A stretch of 64,000 nucleotides of DNA from the NCBI RefSeq assembly GCF_002930645.1, contig NZ_PSNW01000010.1:109391-173390 (forward strand), given 5' to 3'. This document shows, in pieces, positions 1 through 9,750 of the stretch (position 1 is its first letter; each line of letters begins with the position of its first letter). The translations under genes were made by a program, and so were the position numbers. Under the pieces are notes generated by a model. The model saw nothing but the letters and a program-made list of their open reading frames with translations, was not told the DNA's origin and did not search any database. The DNA is from Solimonas fluminis. Lineage in GTDB: Bacteria > Pseudomonadota > Gammaproteobacteria > Nevskiales > Nevskiaceae.

Positions 1-539
1 TGCGCGCGGAACAGGTGTGCGAAGCGGCCAGACGACAGGCCGGCCTTTTTCGCCAGTTGAGCGCCGGACAGGGATTCGGGCAAGGGCCTGGGAAGCGCGC
101 CAAGGCAATCCTGGATACGCGAGTCCGTGAAGGGCTGCTCCGATGCCGCCGGGGCAGATCCCAGCAGACTAGCGATAGCGCGTTCCAGCATCCCATGCGT
201 GTCGTCTGACAGTAGTTCGACCAAGCGTTGGCACTGAGCTTCCATCAGGGCGCGCGATCCGGGACCGCACCACTGATCGAGTCTTCGCCCCTGGCTCGAC
301 TCTCGTTCCAGATAGAGCAACAGCAGCGGATTCGGCCCGCTGGTGAGCTGGTGGGGATGATCGGCAGGAATGACGATCCCGGGAGCCCGGACCAAGCTCC
401 CCGTTCCCACCCGTAGCTCGACGGCATCCGTCAGGCCTATCGCGAGCTGAACGGCGTGATGGCGATGGAGGGAGTGATCCCCGGCGGTACCGCTGAATAG
501 CGCCCACCCGGGCTGAATGCTGGCCTTGCCTGTCCACAT
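1..539 (-). CDS. AraC-family transcriptional regulator, partial (C-terminus beyond window)
   Basis: Reading from ATG 539 towards position 1 gives about 179 open codons, beginning MWTGKASIQPGWALFSGT, with no stop before the edge. The N-terminal part has a cupin-like, His-containing sensor segment (DHSLHRHHAVQLAIGL), and the last residues in view (LSGAQLAKKAGLSSGRFAHLFRA) match the first helix-turn-helix of AraC/XylS regulators. The second HTH would lie outside the window. It is divergent from the cus operon. That position could mean it regulates the operon, but its ligand cannot be read from the sequence. Upstream ATGs near 545-555 are out of frame. Confidence 0.75.
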   Translation of the reverse strand, partial: MWTGKASIQPGWALFSGTAGDHSLHRHHAVQLAIGLTDAVELRVGTGSLVRAPGIVIPADHPHQLTSGPNPLLLLYLERESSQGRRLDQWCGPGSRALMEAQCQRLVELLSDDTHGMLERAIASLLGSAPAASEQPFTDSRIQDCLGALPRPLPESLSGAQLAKKAGLSSGRFAHLFRA

Positions 540-623
540 GGCGGCATCTTCATCATCCAATGCCGGCTATTCAAGGAGCTATTTCGGCCGAACCTTACCC
601 GTCGGAGCAGGCATGGTTGCCGG

Positions 624-636
624 GACCTTCGAGGTC
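624..636. promoter_or_regulatory. Short palindrome in the AraC/cus intergenic region
   Basis: GACCT-TCG-AGGTC is a perfect 5-3-5 inverted repeat in the 238-base gap between the AraC-type gene and the first gene of the cus cluster. It might be an operator for the divergent pair. It is short and no matching -35/-10 pair was recognised, so this is tentative. Nothing else in the 540-777 gap was recognised. Confidence 0.2.
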
Positions 637-777
637 TCAACGACATGCCGCTGATTGTCTGAAGTGAACTCCGGGACTGGGCTCCGCCTTTGATTGCGGG
701 CTGCCGACAAGCGAGGACGGGTAACCGCTTGAAAATCATTGCGGAACGCCGCAGTGGGACTTAGAGTCATAGGCGTC

Positions 778-1140
778 ATGAAAACGGGCCGGACATGGTT
801 GAGCGTGCTGCTGGGGCTGGTGCTCCTGCTGCAGGGCTATGCCGTGTCTGCAGCGCCCCGGGCAAACCTCATCAAGGCACTCGACGCCGACATGGCCATG
901 CAGATGGACATGCCTTGCCATGGCCAGAAGGCCGATGCCGAAAAAGTCGGCAAGCCTTCCTGTTGCAACGCCGACTGCCCGGACATGACCACCTGCGCGC
1001 TGGGGCACATCGCTTCGCCGGTGACCCTGACGCTGGATCCTCCTCGCGGCGACATCGCTGAGCCCAGTCTGTTTGTCGTGCGTGAAATTGCGCGCGCGCA
1101 GACATCCTTATTGCGACCTCCCATCCTCTCCCTCGGCTGA
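778..1140 (+). CDS. Small exported Cys/Met-containing protein preceding cusC
   Basis: 120 aa. A clear Sec-type signal (MKTGRTWLSVLLGLVLLLQGYAVSA) is followed by a stretch with Met-rich MAMQMDMPCHGQ and paired cysteines (PSCCNADCPDM, TTCALGH) that could bind a soft metal. An upstream alternative start at 739 would add 13 residues before the signal; ATG 778 is preferred because it puts the charged signal-peptide N-terminus first. It lies 71 bases ahead of cusC on the same strand. No known family was recognised. A periplasmic copper-binding or chaperone role is inferred from residues and position only. Confidence 0.7.
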   Translation: MKTGRTWLSVLLGLVLLLQGYAVSAAPRANLIKALDADMAMQMDMPCHGQKADAEKVGKPSCCNADCPDMTTCALGHIASPVTLTLDPPRGDIAEPSLFVVREIARAQTSLLRPPILSLG

Positions 1141-1211
1141 TGCATAGCCGCAGCTCGGGCATCGCCTGAGCTGTTCCGGGCCGCTGCGCGGCCTATTGGT
1201 GGAGAGAGTGC

Positions 1212-2525
1212 ATGTATCCCTTGTGTCGCCGCGCCCCTGCGCGGTACCGATGGCCGTCGGCGGTCGCCGCGGTCCTGCTGGTGTCGGCTGTCCTGCCGTC
1301 CTGGGCCGAAGCCGACGACGCCGCGCTGGCGCTCGGTGAAGTCGAGCGCCTGGCCGTGTCCGGCCAGCCTATCCTGGTCGGCCTGGAAGCCCAGGCACGC
1401 GCCGCACGGGAAACGGCGGTGGCCGCGCGCCAGCTGCCGGATCCGCAACTCGTGACGGGCATCCAGGACGTTCCCGTCAACACCTCCGATGCCTGGTCCC
1501 TGCGGCGCGATTCCGACACGCAGATCCAGGCCGGCCTGATGCAGGAGTTTCCGCGGGCGGAAAAGCGCCGCCTGCGGGGCGAGCTATCCGAACGCGAAGC
1601 AGGGCGCCTGCAGGCTGAGCATCATCTGGCCTGGCGCACGGTCCGGCGGGACGCGGCCCTGGCCTGGCTGCAGGTCTGGAAGTACGACCAGACCCTGCGT
1701 TTGACGCGGGATAGCCTGCGGGAAGCCGAGACCCAGATGCAGGCCGTCGAGATCGCGCTGCGGACCGGCAGCGCCACGCAAGCTGAGTTCCTGACCGCCC
1801 GACAGGAAGTGGACCGCATGAAGGATGCTGCCGCCGCCGCCGAACAGAGCATGGCGCACGCCCGCAATGGGCTCTCGCGCTGGATCGGTGACGAAGCGTT
1901 CCGCCCCGTGGCCGCGGATCTGCCTGAGCTGCCGGCATTGCCGTCCTTGGACGTGGTGCTGGAGCGCGTGCGACAGCACCCGCACCTGGCCGGTGCCGCG
2001 GCGCAAGTCGCCCTGACTCAGACCAGTGCTGACTTGGCTTCCGCCGCCTACAAGCCGGACTGGCGGGTCGAAGTCGGCTACGGATACCGGCCGGAGTTCT
2101 CCGAGATGGCCATGCTGCAGGTCGGCATCGACCTGCCGGTCTTCACCCGCAACCGTCAGGACCGCGCCGTCGCCGCGGCTCATGCTCAGCAGGAGGCCGC
2201 GACCGCGGCGGTCGATGATGCCGCTCGGCAACTGCTCTCGGAAGCGCGTCTTAATCACCAGGATTGGCAACGGCTGATTGCGCGCCTGAAGGCCTACGAC
2301 GAGGGCCTGCTGCCGCAGAGCAGTAGTCGCATCACTGCTTCGCTCGCGGGCTGGCGGTCGGGACGCGGGCTGCTGCGCGACGTGATCGATGCTCGCCGCG
2401 GCGCCCTGGAGCTGCAGATGGCGCGCCTGGACCTGCAGTCCGACCTCGCCATGCACACCATCCAACTCAGCTATCTCGGTGCCTTCGAGGACGCCTCGGG
2501 TGCTGGAGACCCCAACCATGAATAA
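1212..2525 (+). CDS. cusC: CusC-type outer-membrane efflux factor (TolC family)
   Basis: 437 aa, the usual size for OEP/TolC efflux factors. An N-terminal signal (about residues 17-35) is followed by the two repeated helical OEP regions rich in Ala, Gln, Arg and Glu (for example QEVDRMKDAAAAAEQ and RLNHQDWQRLIARLK). No lipobox cysteine is seen, unlike E. coli CusC. It provides the outer-membrane duct of the tripartite pump. Its last codons overlap cusB by 8 bases, so the genes are translationally coupled. The Cu/Ag assignment comes from the adjoining CusA, not from this protein. Confidence 0.85.
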   Translation: MYPLCRRAPARYRWPSAVAAVLLVSAVLPSWAEADDAALALGEVERLAVSGQPILVGLEAQARAARETAVAARQLPDPQLVTGIQDVPVNTSDAWSLRRDSDTQIQAGLMQEFPRAEKRRLRGELSEREAGRLQAEHHLAWRTVRRDAALAWLQVWKYDQTLRLTRDSLREAETQMQAVEIALRTGSATQAEFLTARQEVDRMKDAAAAAEQSMAHARNGLSRWIGDEAFRPVAADLPELPALPSLDVVLERVRQHPHLAGAAAQVALTQTSADLASAAYKPDWRVEVGYGYRPEFSEMAMLQVGIDLPVFTRNRQDRAVAAAHAQQEAATAAVDDAARQLLSEARLNHQDWQRLIARLKAYDEGLLPQSSSRITASLAGWRSGRGLLRDVIDARRGALELQMARLDLQSDLAMHTIQLSYLGAFEDASGAGDPNHE

Positions 2526-3900
2526 GAAGATATTGATCGCTCTGACTCTCGTGCTTGCGGCAGCCGCCGGCTTCGGCTGGTGGTACGCACGGGAGGGAGA
2601 AGGGCACCGCCACGAGTTGGTGAAGAAGGTGGATGCCCAGGGCCAGGCGTATTGGACCTGTCCGATGCATCCGCAGGTACGCCAGGATCATCCGGGCAAC
2701 TGTCCGATCTGCGGCATGAAGCTGGTGAAGCGGGAGGACCAGCCCACTGCCACGCTTGCCAAGTCCTCTGCCACCGAGCGCCAGGTGCTGTATTGGTACG
2801 ACCCCATGAAGCCGGAGGTGCATTTCGACAAGCCCGGCAAGTCGCCCTTCATGGACATGGACCTGCTGCCGAAGTATGCCGAGGAGACGGCCATGCCAGA
2901 CGGCGCAGGCGTGACTATCGAGATCGACCCGCGCATGGCCCAGAACCTGGGCATGCGCACCGCGCCGGTCGAGCGTGGCACCTTCTGGCAGCGTATCGAT
3001 GCCGTCGGCAGCGTCGCGGTCGACGAGCGTCGTATCGTGTCCGTGGAAGCACGCGCGGCCGGCTGGGTCGAGCACCTGGAGGTCCGGGCGGTCGGCGATA
3101 CCGTGCGGCGCGGTCAGGTCGTGGCCGGCGTCTATGCTCCCGACCTGCTGGCGGCGCAGGAGGAACTGGCCCTGGCCCGCAAACTGGGCGACCCGACGTT
3201 GATCGATGCCGCCAGGACCCGGCTCAAGCTGTTGGGCGTCGGAGGTGGTTCGGGTGGTCCGCAGCGCCAGGTCGGCATCGTGGCGCCGCAAGGCGGCGTC
3301 GTCATTGAGCTGATGGTCCGCGAAGGGGGGCAGGTGACCCCGGGAATGCCCCTGATGAGGCTCGCCGACCTGTCGAGCATCTGGATCTTGGTCGAGGTCC
3401 CCGAGACGCAGGCCGGTTGGGTGGCCGTGGGCAAGCCCGCGGAGGCGCGCCTGAAGAGCCAGCCGGAGCGGGTGTTCGAAGGGACGGTCGACTATGTGTA
3501 TCCGATGCTCGATACCCAGACCCGAACGCTCAAAGTGCGCCTGGTGTTCGACAATCCCGACCTGGCGCTCAAGCCCGGCATGTTCGCCGACGTAACCCTC
3601 TTCGGCGGAGCGAAGCGCGATGTCGTCATGGTCCCGAGCGAAGCGGTCATCCGTACCGGGGATCGCAGTGTCGTGCTGGTGGCCGAGGCTGCCGGCCGCT
3701 ATCGGCCGGTTCACGTCGAGCTGGGCCCCGAGCGGCAAGACCAGACGGTGATCCTGTCGGGACTTTCAGAAGGGCAGCAGGTGGTCGTCTCCGGCCAGTT
3801 CCTGCTGGACTCCGAGGCCAGCCTGCGCGGGGCTTACCAGCGCATGGGCGGTCCGGCCAGCACCGATAAGGCTGCCATGGCTCCGGAGCCGGCACCGTGA
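2518..3900 (+). CDS. cusB: CusB-type periplasmic adaptor with two metal-binding N-terminal segments
   Basis: 460 aa. A single N-terminal membrane anchor (residues 4-22) is followed by a heavy-metal-binding segment ([24 protein letters not shown], residues about 46-69) and the CusB-type [22 protein letters not shown] block (about 95-116) with its conserved methionines. The barrel-sandwich and beta-barrel adaptor core follows, with the usual [22 protein letters not shown] region. It links the inner-membrane pump to the outer-membrane duct and, in CusB of E. coli, binds Cu(I)/Ag(I) through methionines. It overlaps cusC by 8 bases and cusA by 4. Confidence 0.93.
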   Translation: MNKKILIALTLVLAAAAGFGWWYAREGEGHRHELVKKVDAQGQAYWTCPMHPQVRQDHPGNCPICGMKLVKREDQPTATLAKSSATERQVLYWYDPMKPEVHFDKPGKSPFMDMDLLPKYAEETAMPDGAGVTIEIDPRMAQNLGMRTAPVERGTFWQRIDAVGSVAVDERRIVSVEARAAGWVEHLEVRAVGDTVRRGQVVAGVYAPDLLAAQEELALARKLGDPTLIDAARTRLKLLGVGGGSGGPQRQVGIVAPQGGVVIELMVREGGQVTPGMPLMRLADLSSIWILVEVPETQAGWVAVGKPAEARLKSQPERVFEGTVDYVYPMLDTQTRTLKVRLVFDNPDLALKPGMFADVTLFGGAKRDVVMVPSEAVIRTGDRSVVLVAEAAGRYRPVHVELGPERQDQTVILSGLSEGQQVVVSGQFLLDSEASLRGAYQRMGGPASTDKAAMAPEPAP

Positions 3901-6900
3901 TCGCCCGCCTGATCCATTGGTCGGTCCACAACCGATTCCTGGTGCTGCTGGCGACGCTGCTGGTGACTGCCTGGGGACTGTACTCGGCGGCGCGCACGCC
4001 GCTCGACGCGATTCCCGACCTGTCCGACACCCAGGTGATCGTCCGCACCGTCTATCCCGGCCAGGCGCCGCAGGTCGTGGAGGACCAGGTCACCTATCCG
4101 CTGACGACGACCCTGCTATCGGTGCCGCACGCCAAGACGGTCCGCGGCTACTCGCTGTTCGGCGAGTCCTTCGTCTATGTGTTGTTCGAGGACGGCGTCG
4201 ATCTCTACTGGGCGCGCTCGCGCGTGCTGGAATACCTGTCCCAGGTCCAGGGCCGCCTGCCGGCAACGGCGCGTGCGGCGCTGGGCCCCGACGCGACCGG
4301 CGTCGGCTGGATCTACGAGTACGCCCTGGTCGACCGCACCGGCAAGACCGACATCAGCCAGCTGCGCGCGCTGCAGGACTGGTTCCTCAAGTACGAACTG
4401 AAGACCGTACCGAACGTGGCCGAGGTCGCCACGGTCGGCGGCTTCAACCGCCAGTACCAGATCGTGCTCGATCCGGACCGGCTGCGTGCCTATCGCCTGC
4501 CGCTGGAAACGGTCGTCACCGCGGTGCAGGACGCCAACGGCGAATCGGGTGGCTCGGTGCTGGAGCTGGCCGAGACCGAGTACATGGTGCGTGCCAGGGG
4601 CTACCTGAAGTCGCTCGACGACTTCCGCGAGATCCCGGTGGGACTCGGGGACAACGGCACGCCGATCCTGCTGCGCGACGTCGCAACCGTGCAGTTGGGT
4701 CCAGAGACCCGGCGCGGCATCGCCGAACTGGACGGGGAGGGCGAGGTCGTCGGCGGCGTGATCGTGCTGCGCTCCGGCGAGAACGCCCAGTCGACGATCG
4801 TGGCGGTCAAGGAAAAGCTTGAAGTTCTGAAAGCCAGCCTGCCCCAGGGCGTCGAAGTCGTGGAGACCTACGACCGTTCTGCGCTGATCGACCGGGCCGT
4901 GGAGAACCTGTCTCACAAGCTGCTGGAGGAGTTCCTGGTCGTGGCGCTCGTCTGCGCCCTGTTCCTCTGGCACCTGCGCTCGGCGCTGGTGGCCATCATC
5001 ACCCTGCCGATCGGTATCCTGGCGGCATTCATCGTCATGCATGCCCAGGGCATCAACGCCAACATCATGTCGCTGGGCGGCATCGCCATCGCGGTCGGCG
5101 CGATGGTCGATGCAGCGGTGGTCATGATCGAGAACGCCCACAAGAAGCTGGAGCAGTGGCGACATGCGCACGGAGGGCAGGATCCCGCCGGCGCAGAGCG
5201 GTTGAAACTGATGGCGGACGCCGCCGGCGAGGTGGGACCGGCGCTGTTCTTTTCGCTATTGATCATCACCCTGTCCTTCGTACCGGTCTTCACGCTGGAG
5301 GCCCAGGAAGGCCGGCTGTTCGCGCCCCTGGCCTATACCAAGACCTACGCGATGGCCGCCGCAGCCGCGTTGTCGGTCACGCTGATCCCCGTCCTGATGG
5401 TCGCCTTCATCCGCGGGCGGATCGTCGACGAGACTGCCAACCCTCTGAACCGTGCGCTGATCGCCGTGTACCGCCCGGTGATCGACAAGGTGCTGGCGCA
5501 TCCCCGTGCGACGCTGGTAATCGCTCTGGTCGCCGCCCTGGCGACGCTGTGGCCGGCCACGCGTCTCGGTAGCGAGTTCATGCCGCCGCTGGACGAGGGC
5601 GACCTGCTGTACATGCCGACGGCGCTGCCGGGGCTGGCAGTCGGCAAGGCTGCCGAGGTGCTGCAGCAGACCGACCGCATCCTGAAGACCTTTCCCGAGG
5701 TGCAGCGGGTGTTCGGCAAGATCGGACGCGCCGAGTCGGCGACCGACCCCGCGCCACTGGAAATGGTGGAGACCACGGTCCGGCTCAAACCGCACTCGGA
5801 ATGGCGGGAGGGCATGACCACCGAGAAGCTGATCGAGGAGATGGATGCAGCGCTGAAGATTCCAGGCATGGGCAATGTCTGGGTCCAGCCGATCCGCAAC
5901 CGCATCGACATGCTCGCGACCGGCATCAAGTCGCCGGTGGGCATCAAGATCGCAGGCCCCGATCTGGCGGTGATCGAGCGGGTCGGCGCCCAGATCGAGA
6001 CCGTGGTGAAGCAGGTCCCCGGCACCGTCTCGGCCTTCTCCGAGCGGGTTTCGGGTGGGCGCTACATCGAGGTCGTTCCTGACCGCCTCGCGGCGGCTCG
6101 CTACGGCATGAGCATCGCCGATGTGCAGCGCATCGTTTCCCTGGCCATCGGCGGCGAGAACATCGGCGAGACGGTCGAGGGCCTGCAGCGCTTTCCGATC
6201 AACCTGCGCTATCCGCGGGCCCTGCGGGACTCGGTGCAAGATCTGCGCGACTTGCCGCTGGTGACGATGCGCGGCGAGACGATCACCCTGGGCAGTCTCG
6301 CGACCGTGCAGATCACCGACGGTCCGCCGATGATCAAGTCGGAGAACGCCCGCCCGAACGGCTGGATCTACGTCGACATCCGCGGCCGCGACCTCGGGGG
6401 CTATGTCGCCGAGGCCCGCAAGGCCGTGGCTGAGCAGGTGCAACTGCCGCCCGGCTACTCGGTCGCCTGGTCGGGCCAGTTCGAATATCTCGAACGGGCC
6501 ACCAAGCGCCTGCAGGTCGTCGTACCGTTTACGCTGGCAATCATCTTCCTGTTGCTGTACTTGACCTTCCGCAGCGCCGCGTCCGCGGCACTGATCATGG
6601 CGACCTTGCCCTTCGCCCTGGTCGGCGGATTCTGGCTGATCTACCTGCTGGGCCATCATCTGTCGGTCGCCTCCGGCGTCGGCTTCATTGCCCTGGCCGG
6701 CGTCGCCGCCGAGTTCGGCGTGGTGATGCTGATCTACCTGGACAACGCCATCGGCGAGCGGCAGGAGCGCGGCCAGATGCGCAGCCAGGCCGACCTGCGC
6801 GAAGCCCTGATCGAGGGGGCCGTGCTGCGGGTGCGTCCGAAGGCCATGACCGTCGCGGTCATCATCGCCGGCCTGCTGCCCTTGTTCATCGGGGCGGGCA

Positions 6901-7040
6901 CCGGCAGCGAGGTGATGCAGCGCATCGCGGCGCCGATGGTGGGTGGCATGATCACCGCGCCCCTCTTGTCGATGATCGTGCTCCCAGCGGCATACCTGCT
7001 GCTCCGTGGACGTCGGCTACCGAAGGAAGGGAGTCCATGA
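3897..7040 (+). CDS. cusA: CusA-type Cu(I)/Ag(I) RND efflux pump
   Basis: 1047 aa, full length for heavy-metal RND pumps. Starts at GTG 3897 in a GTGA overlap with cusB. TM4 carries [26 protein letters not shown], the AVG-x-x-VD...EN form typical of the HME4 monovalent-cation (Cu/Ag) group, as opposed to the DFG form of CzcA. The two porter loops and twelve predicted membrane segments are in the family order. It exports Cu(I)/Ag(I) from periplasm and cytoplasm using the proton gradient, together with CusB and CusC. A small Cys-rich gene overlaps its stop by 4 bases. Confidence 0.94.
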   Translation: MIARLIHWSVHNRFLVLLATLLVTAWGLYSAARTPLDAIPDLSDTQVIVRTVYPGQAPQVVEDQVTYPLTTTLLSVPHAKTVRGYSLFGESFVYVLFEDGVDLYWARSRVLEYLSQVQGRLPATARAALGPDATGVGWIYEYALVDRTGKTDISQLRALQDWFLKYELKTVPNVAEVATVGGFNRQYQIVLDPDRLRAYRLPLETVVTAVQDANGESGGSVLELAETEYMVRARGYLKSLDDFREIPVGLGDNGTPILLRDVATVQLGPETRRGIAELDGEGEVVGGVIVLRSGENAQSTIVAVKEKLEVLKASLPQGVEVVETYDRSALIDRAVENLSHKLLEEFLVVALVCALFLWHLRSALVAIITLPIGILAAFIVMHAQGINANIMSLGGIAIAVGAMVDAAVVMIENAHKKLEQWRHAHGGQDPAGAERLKLMADAAGEVGPALFFSLLIITLSFVPVFTLEAQEGRLFAPLAYTKTYAMAAAAALSVTLIPVLMVAFIRGRIVDETANPLNRALIAVYRPVIDKVLAHPRATLVIALVAALATLWPATRLGSEFMPPLDEGDLLYMPTALPGLAVGKAAEVLQQTDRILKTFPEVQRVFGKIGRAESATDPAPLEMVETTVRLKPHSEWREGMTTEKLIEEMDAALKIPGMGNVWVQPIRNRIDMLATGIKSPVGIKIAGPDLAVIERVGAQIETVVKQVPGTVSAFSERVSGGRYIEVVPDRLAAARYGMSIADVQRIVSLAIGGENIGETVEGLQRFPINLRYPRALRDSVQDLRDLPLVTMRGETITLGSLATVQITDGPPMIKSENARPNGWIYVDIRGRDLGGYVAEARKAVAEQVQLPPGYSVAWSGQFEYLERATKRLQVVVPFTLAIIFLLLYLTFRSAASAALIMATLPFALVGGFWLIYLLGHHLSVASGVGFIALAGVAAEFGVVMLIYLDNAIGERQERGQMRSQADLREALIEGAVLRVRPKAMTVAVIIAGLLPLFIGAGTGSEVMQRIAAPMVGGMITAPLLSMIVLPAAYLLLRGRRLPKEGSP

Positions 7041-7486
7041 CAGGCCTTCGCCGGAACGGGACAGCAACCGCCCGGTCCAAATCCTGTAGGCCGGGCAGGA
7101 GTAACCGCGTGCGCCGAGGAGTCTGGGCCGTTCTGATCGTCATGGCGACGCTGCTGCCCTGGCGGGTCGCGCTGGCCTGTGCCCATGACGCCGCATCCAT
7201 GCAGCAGCGTTGCTGTTGCACCGACGCCATGGCGCCGTGCCCGCAGGTCAGCAGCGGCGTCGGCAAATGCTGCAAGCAGGTCGTCGCTCTGCAGGCTCAG
7301 GTGAGGGACGCCGAAGCCGACGCGCTTCCGACCTTCTCCGGCGACAAGACGCCCGCTCCGCCACCGTTGTCGCATCTTGCGCCCGACTGGATTGGGCATC
7401 CACCGCCATTGAAGGCTCCCGGCACGTCTCCGCCGGGCCTTGCTGGAACCCGCACCTACCTGGTTACGGCCCGCCTGCGACTGTAG
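7037..7486 (+). CDS. Small Cys-rich exported or membrane-anchored protein
   Basis: 149 aa, starting in an ATGA overlap with cusA, so it is translationally coupled to the pump. The hydrophobic segment [21 protein letters not shown] is preceded by about 26 Arg-rich residues, so an internal GTG near 7110 could be the true start. The mature part has a cysteine cluster ([21 protein letters not shown]), suitable for soft-metal binding, and a Pro-rich C-terminus. No family was recognised. A periplasmic Cu-binding accessory role is inferred from coupling and cysteines. Confidence 0.6.
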   Translation: MTGLRRNGTATARSKSCRPGRSNRVRRGVWAVLIVMATLLPWRVALACAHDAASMQQRCCCTDAMAPCPQVSSGVGKCCKQVVALQAQVRDAEADALPTFSGDKTPAPPPLSHLAPDWIGHPPPLKAPGTSPPGLAGTRTYLVTARLRL

Positions 7487-7588
7487 GAGCGGCGAGGGCC
7501 CGCGCGCCAGCGGGCCTGGATTCACCTCGACGACAAAGACCGGCATGCCTGACATGCCTTGCATTCCTGTTGCCCGAAGAGGTCATCC

Positions 7589-7879
7589 ATGAACACTGCA
7601 GTCATCCCGATCCGCCGGCTCGTCCTGGGCCTGGTCGCGATCATCAGCCTGGTCCAGGCGGCACAAGCCGCACCGACCTACGGCCCGCGCAACACCCTTC
7701 ACGCCAGCGCGGAGGCGACGCCTTGCCCGGCGCCGGCGCCGGCGGTTACGCGGCAACTCTGGGACGGTGCCAACAAGCGCCGTGTCGAGGTCACCGTCCT
7801 GGCGCCCTGCGACATCGCGCCGCAGACCCCACCGACGAACTGGGTCGGCCCTCGGGGCACGATCCCTGTCGCCCCGTAA
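7589..7879 (+). CDS. Small secreted protein of unknown function
   Basis: 96 aa, with a purine-rich GAAGAGG ribosome site before ATG 7589. The signal peptide MNTAVIPIRRLVLGLVAIISLVQAAQA is followed by a short mature region with two cysteines (TPCPAPAPA and APCDIAP) about 40 residues apart, which could form a disulfide. It lies between two other small exported proteins downstream of cusA and upstream of the operon terminator. No family was recognised. Co-location suggests a periplasmic accessory of the copper system. Confidence 0.6.
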   Translation: MNTAVIPIRRLVLGLVAIISLVQAAQAAPTYGPRNTLHASAEATPCPAPAPAVTRQLWDGANKRRVEVTVLAPCDIAPQTPPTNWVGPRGTIPVAP

Positions 7880-7901
7880 GTTTCCTCTCAAGGAGATCAT
7901 C

Positions 7902-8282
7902 ATGAACACCCATCTGCTTGCTGCACGCATCACTCGCTCCATGGCCGCCGCTGCGTTGCTGGGGGCGGCTTCTGCCGGTGCCTGGGCACATCCGGCACAG
8001 GAACCCCCGGCACCCGGAAGCTTCGAGGCCATCATGAGCGTCAAGGACCCGGGCAACTACGGTCTAAAAGCCGCCGGTGATGCCCCGATATCACCGCGCA
8101 GCGAGGGGCTTCCTGGATCGTTCGAGGCGGTGATGTCCGTCAAGGACCCCGCGCATTGGCGTCCAAAGGCCAGCGTCGAACATGAAAGCTGCCCGACCCA
8201 GTCCGCGTCGCCCGGTTCCTACGAAGCCGTCATGGCGGTGAAGGATCCGGGGCACTTCGGTCCTGCGCCCTGTCGGCGTTAG
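7902..8282 (+). CDS. Small exported protein with three internal repeats (GS[FY]EA[IV]M[SA]VKDP)
   Basis: 126 aa. A strong ribosome site (AAGGAG) precedes ATG 7902. A signal peptide ending SAGAWA is followed by three copies of a 12-residue motif: GSFEAIMSVKDP, GSFEAVMSVKDP and GSYEAVMAVKDP, each followed by an aromatic- or His-containing turn (GNYG, AHWRP, GHFGP). Two cysteines are in the last third. No family was recognised. The conserved Glu, Met, Lys and Asp at identical spacing suggest a repeated binding or interaction unit. It is the last gene before the cus-cluster terminator. Confidence 0.68.
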   Translation: MNTHLLAARITRSMAAAALLGAASAGAWAHPAQEPPAPGSFEAIMSVKDPGNYGLKAAGDAPISPRSEGLPGSFEAVMSVKDPAHWRPKASVEHESCPTQSASPGSYEAVMAVKDPGHFGPAPCRR

Positions 8283-8303
8283 GAGGTCATGGGCAAACCA
8301 ACG

Positions 8304-8330
8304 GGGCGCCACAAGGCGCCCTGTTTTCTT
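8304..8330 (+). terminator. Rho-independent terminator of the cus cluster
   Basis: A perfect 7-bp stem (GGGCGCC, ACAA loop, GGCGCCC) is followed by TGTTTTCTT, 21 bases after the stop of the repeat protein. It marks the end of the 778-8282 transcription unit. No gene was recognised in the rest of the 8283-8533 gap. Confidence 0.85.
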
Positions 8331-8533
8331 CAGGGGTCCGCCGACGTCGCCGAGCCAAGGGTTGCAGTCTGCAGGGAAGCGCAGCGTCAGGCCCGCAAAT
8401 CTCACGCTCCACGAATGGATGGCTATCCAGGGTTTTCGGCCATAAGACGCTGAGGCACAAGGCCCTTTCAGCCATGGCATGCCAACTGCCCCGATATGGC
8501 CGACAAACAACCGTGAACGTGGGAGTGACCGCC

Positions 8534-8893
8534 ATGCCCGATGTCGAAGCGCCTTCAATCCAGCTCTGTATCGAGGCCTCCCTCGAATGCCACCGCCTGT
8601 GCGCCGAGGCCGCGTTGCGACCGCAATCGGCCGGCATCCGAATCGGCTCAGACCCTGCCGCGACCTTGCTCAACTGTGCGGAACTCAGCCTGGTGACCGC
8701 GCACTTTCTGATGGCCAGGGCACCTGAGCAGCACGCGGTGGTCCAGGCCTGCGCGACAGTGAGTCGCGCCTCTGCCGAGGCGCTTCAAGACCTGACGGGT
8801 TTGCAGGACTGCGTGCAGATTTGTCAGGTACTGGCCGAGAGTTGCCTGCAACTACTTCGTCTCCCGGCCCCGCCGAGGAGGGCCGTAGCATGA
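8534..8893 (+). CDS. Four-helix-bundle protein related to DUF326/Csp, cysteine-poor
   Basis: 119 aa; GGGAG precedes ATG 8534. The pattern of paired or spaced cysteines in helices (IQLCIEASLECHRLCAEAAL, NCAEL, QACATV, DCVQICQVLAESCLQLL) resembles the four-helix copper-storage (Csp/DUF326) proteins, but with fewer cysteines than the homologue at 12445. No signal peptide is seen, so it would be cytosolic. Known: Csp proteins hold many Cu(I) ions through inward-facing cysteines. Inferred: this relative may bind less copper or have another role. It overlaps the next gene by ATGA. Confidence 0.7.
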   Translation: MPDVEAPSIQLCIEASLECHRLCAEAALRPQSAGIRIGSDPAATLLNCAELSLVTAHFLMARAPEQHAVVQACATVSRASAEALQDLTGLQDCVQICQVLAESCLQLLRLPAPPRRAVA

Positions 8894-9090
8894 GCCCCAC
8901 TTTCGCCGTGCGCTGTGCGCGACTCTTGTGGGTTGCCGCATTCGTAGCGCTGGTCGGCGCCTGGATCACGGATCTGTTCGGTCCGCTGCTGGGATTGAGC
9001 TCTGCTCATCTCTTCGCAGACGCCACGGTCCTCGCGTTGCTATCGCTGGGCATGTTTGCCGACGCGTGGTGGCATCGCCAGGGAACGTAG
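8890..9090 (+). CDS. Small two-helix membrane protein
   Basis: 66 aa, starting in an ATGA overlap with the Csp-like gene. Two hydrophobic segments (LLWVAAFVALVGAWITDLF and LFADATVLALLSLGMFADAWW) predict a hairpin inner-membrane protein. No family was recognised. Translational coupling to a Csp-like protein suggests a joint function, perhaps copper handling at the membrane, but no metal-binding motif stands out. Confidence 0.55.
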   Translation: MSPTFAVRCARLLWVAAFVALVGAWITDLFGPLLGLSSAHLFADATVLALLSLGMFADAWWHRQGT

Positions 9091-9168
9091 CTGGACGCAC
9101 TCCCGGTTCACATTCAAAAGATCGTTTGCCACGACCCGACCGGGTCATTTCACCCACGAAGCACCATC

Positions 9169-9594
9169 ATGAAGAAGTCCAATATTTTCACCAGACAGAC
9201 CATTGCACTCGCGCTTGGCGTGGTCTTTGCGCTCGGCGGCGCGCCCGCGGTTGCGGAACAGCCTTCGATGTTCAAGGCCACTGACCCCGGCAATGGCTAC
9301 CAATTGGCCGCAGCCGATGCCACCAAGCCCGCGGGGGCAAAAGGCGGCGGAGGCATGAAGGATATGGGCGGCATGAAGCCGATGGACGGTATGTCCATGA
9401 CTGGCGATGCGGACTATGACTTCGCAACCAATATGCGAAAGCACCACCAGATGGCCGTGGAAATGTCCGAAGCCGAGCTCAAGGAAGGCAAGCATCCGGA
9501 GATGCTGGAGATGGCCAAGAACATCATCGCCGCGCAGAAGAAGGAAATCGCCGAACTGGATCGCTGGCTCGCCGCGCACAAGAAGCCGAAGTAG
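9169..9594 (+). CDS. DUF305-type periplasmic protein with Met/Gly-rich linker
   Basis: 141 aa. The signal peptide ends near GGAPAVAEQ. A Gly/Met-rich linker (MKDMGGMKPMDGMSM) could bind copper, and the C-terminal helical half carries the DUF305-like block FATNMRKHHQMAVEM...MAKNIIAAQKKEIAEL. Known: DUF305 proteins occur in copper-resistance loci, and some (CopM) bind copper in the periplasm. The His-His-x-Met pair is the likely ligand set. It has its own spacing from neighbours, so it may be transcribed singly. Confidence 0.8.
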   Translation: MKKSNIFTRQTIALALGVVFALGGAPAVAEQPSMFKATDPGNGYQLAAADATKPAGAKGGGGMKDMGGMKPMDGMSMTGDADYDFATNMRKHHQMAVEMSEAELKEGKHPEMLEMAKNIIAAQKKEIAELDRWLAAHKKPK

Positions 9595-9623
9595 TCCTGG
9601 CGCAGCAGTGAAAGAAGCCCCCG

Positions 9624-9655
9624 CCGGCCCGGATAGCACGACGCTGCCGGGCCGG
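9624..9655 (+). terminator. GC-rich hairpin after the DUF305 gene
   Basis: CCGGCCCGG and CCGGGCCGG form a perfect 9-bp stem with a 14-base loop, 29 bases after the DUF305 stop, followed by TCTTA. It is probably a transcription terminator, though the U-tract is weak. Confidence 0.5.
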
Positions 9656-9750
9656 TCTTAGCCCCAGGAATGCGCGCGGCGGCTCGCGATCGGCGCGTAC
9701 AAAAAGTGGACTCCACCATGTGCACTGAGAAGGTCCGGAGCCGAAAAACC

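Noticed and set aside
5256..6659. 467-codon open frame antisense to cusA
   Set aside because: Shadow of cusA, for the same reason as the other long antisense frames over RND genes.
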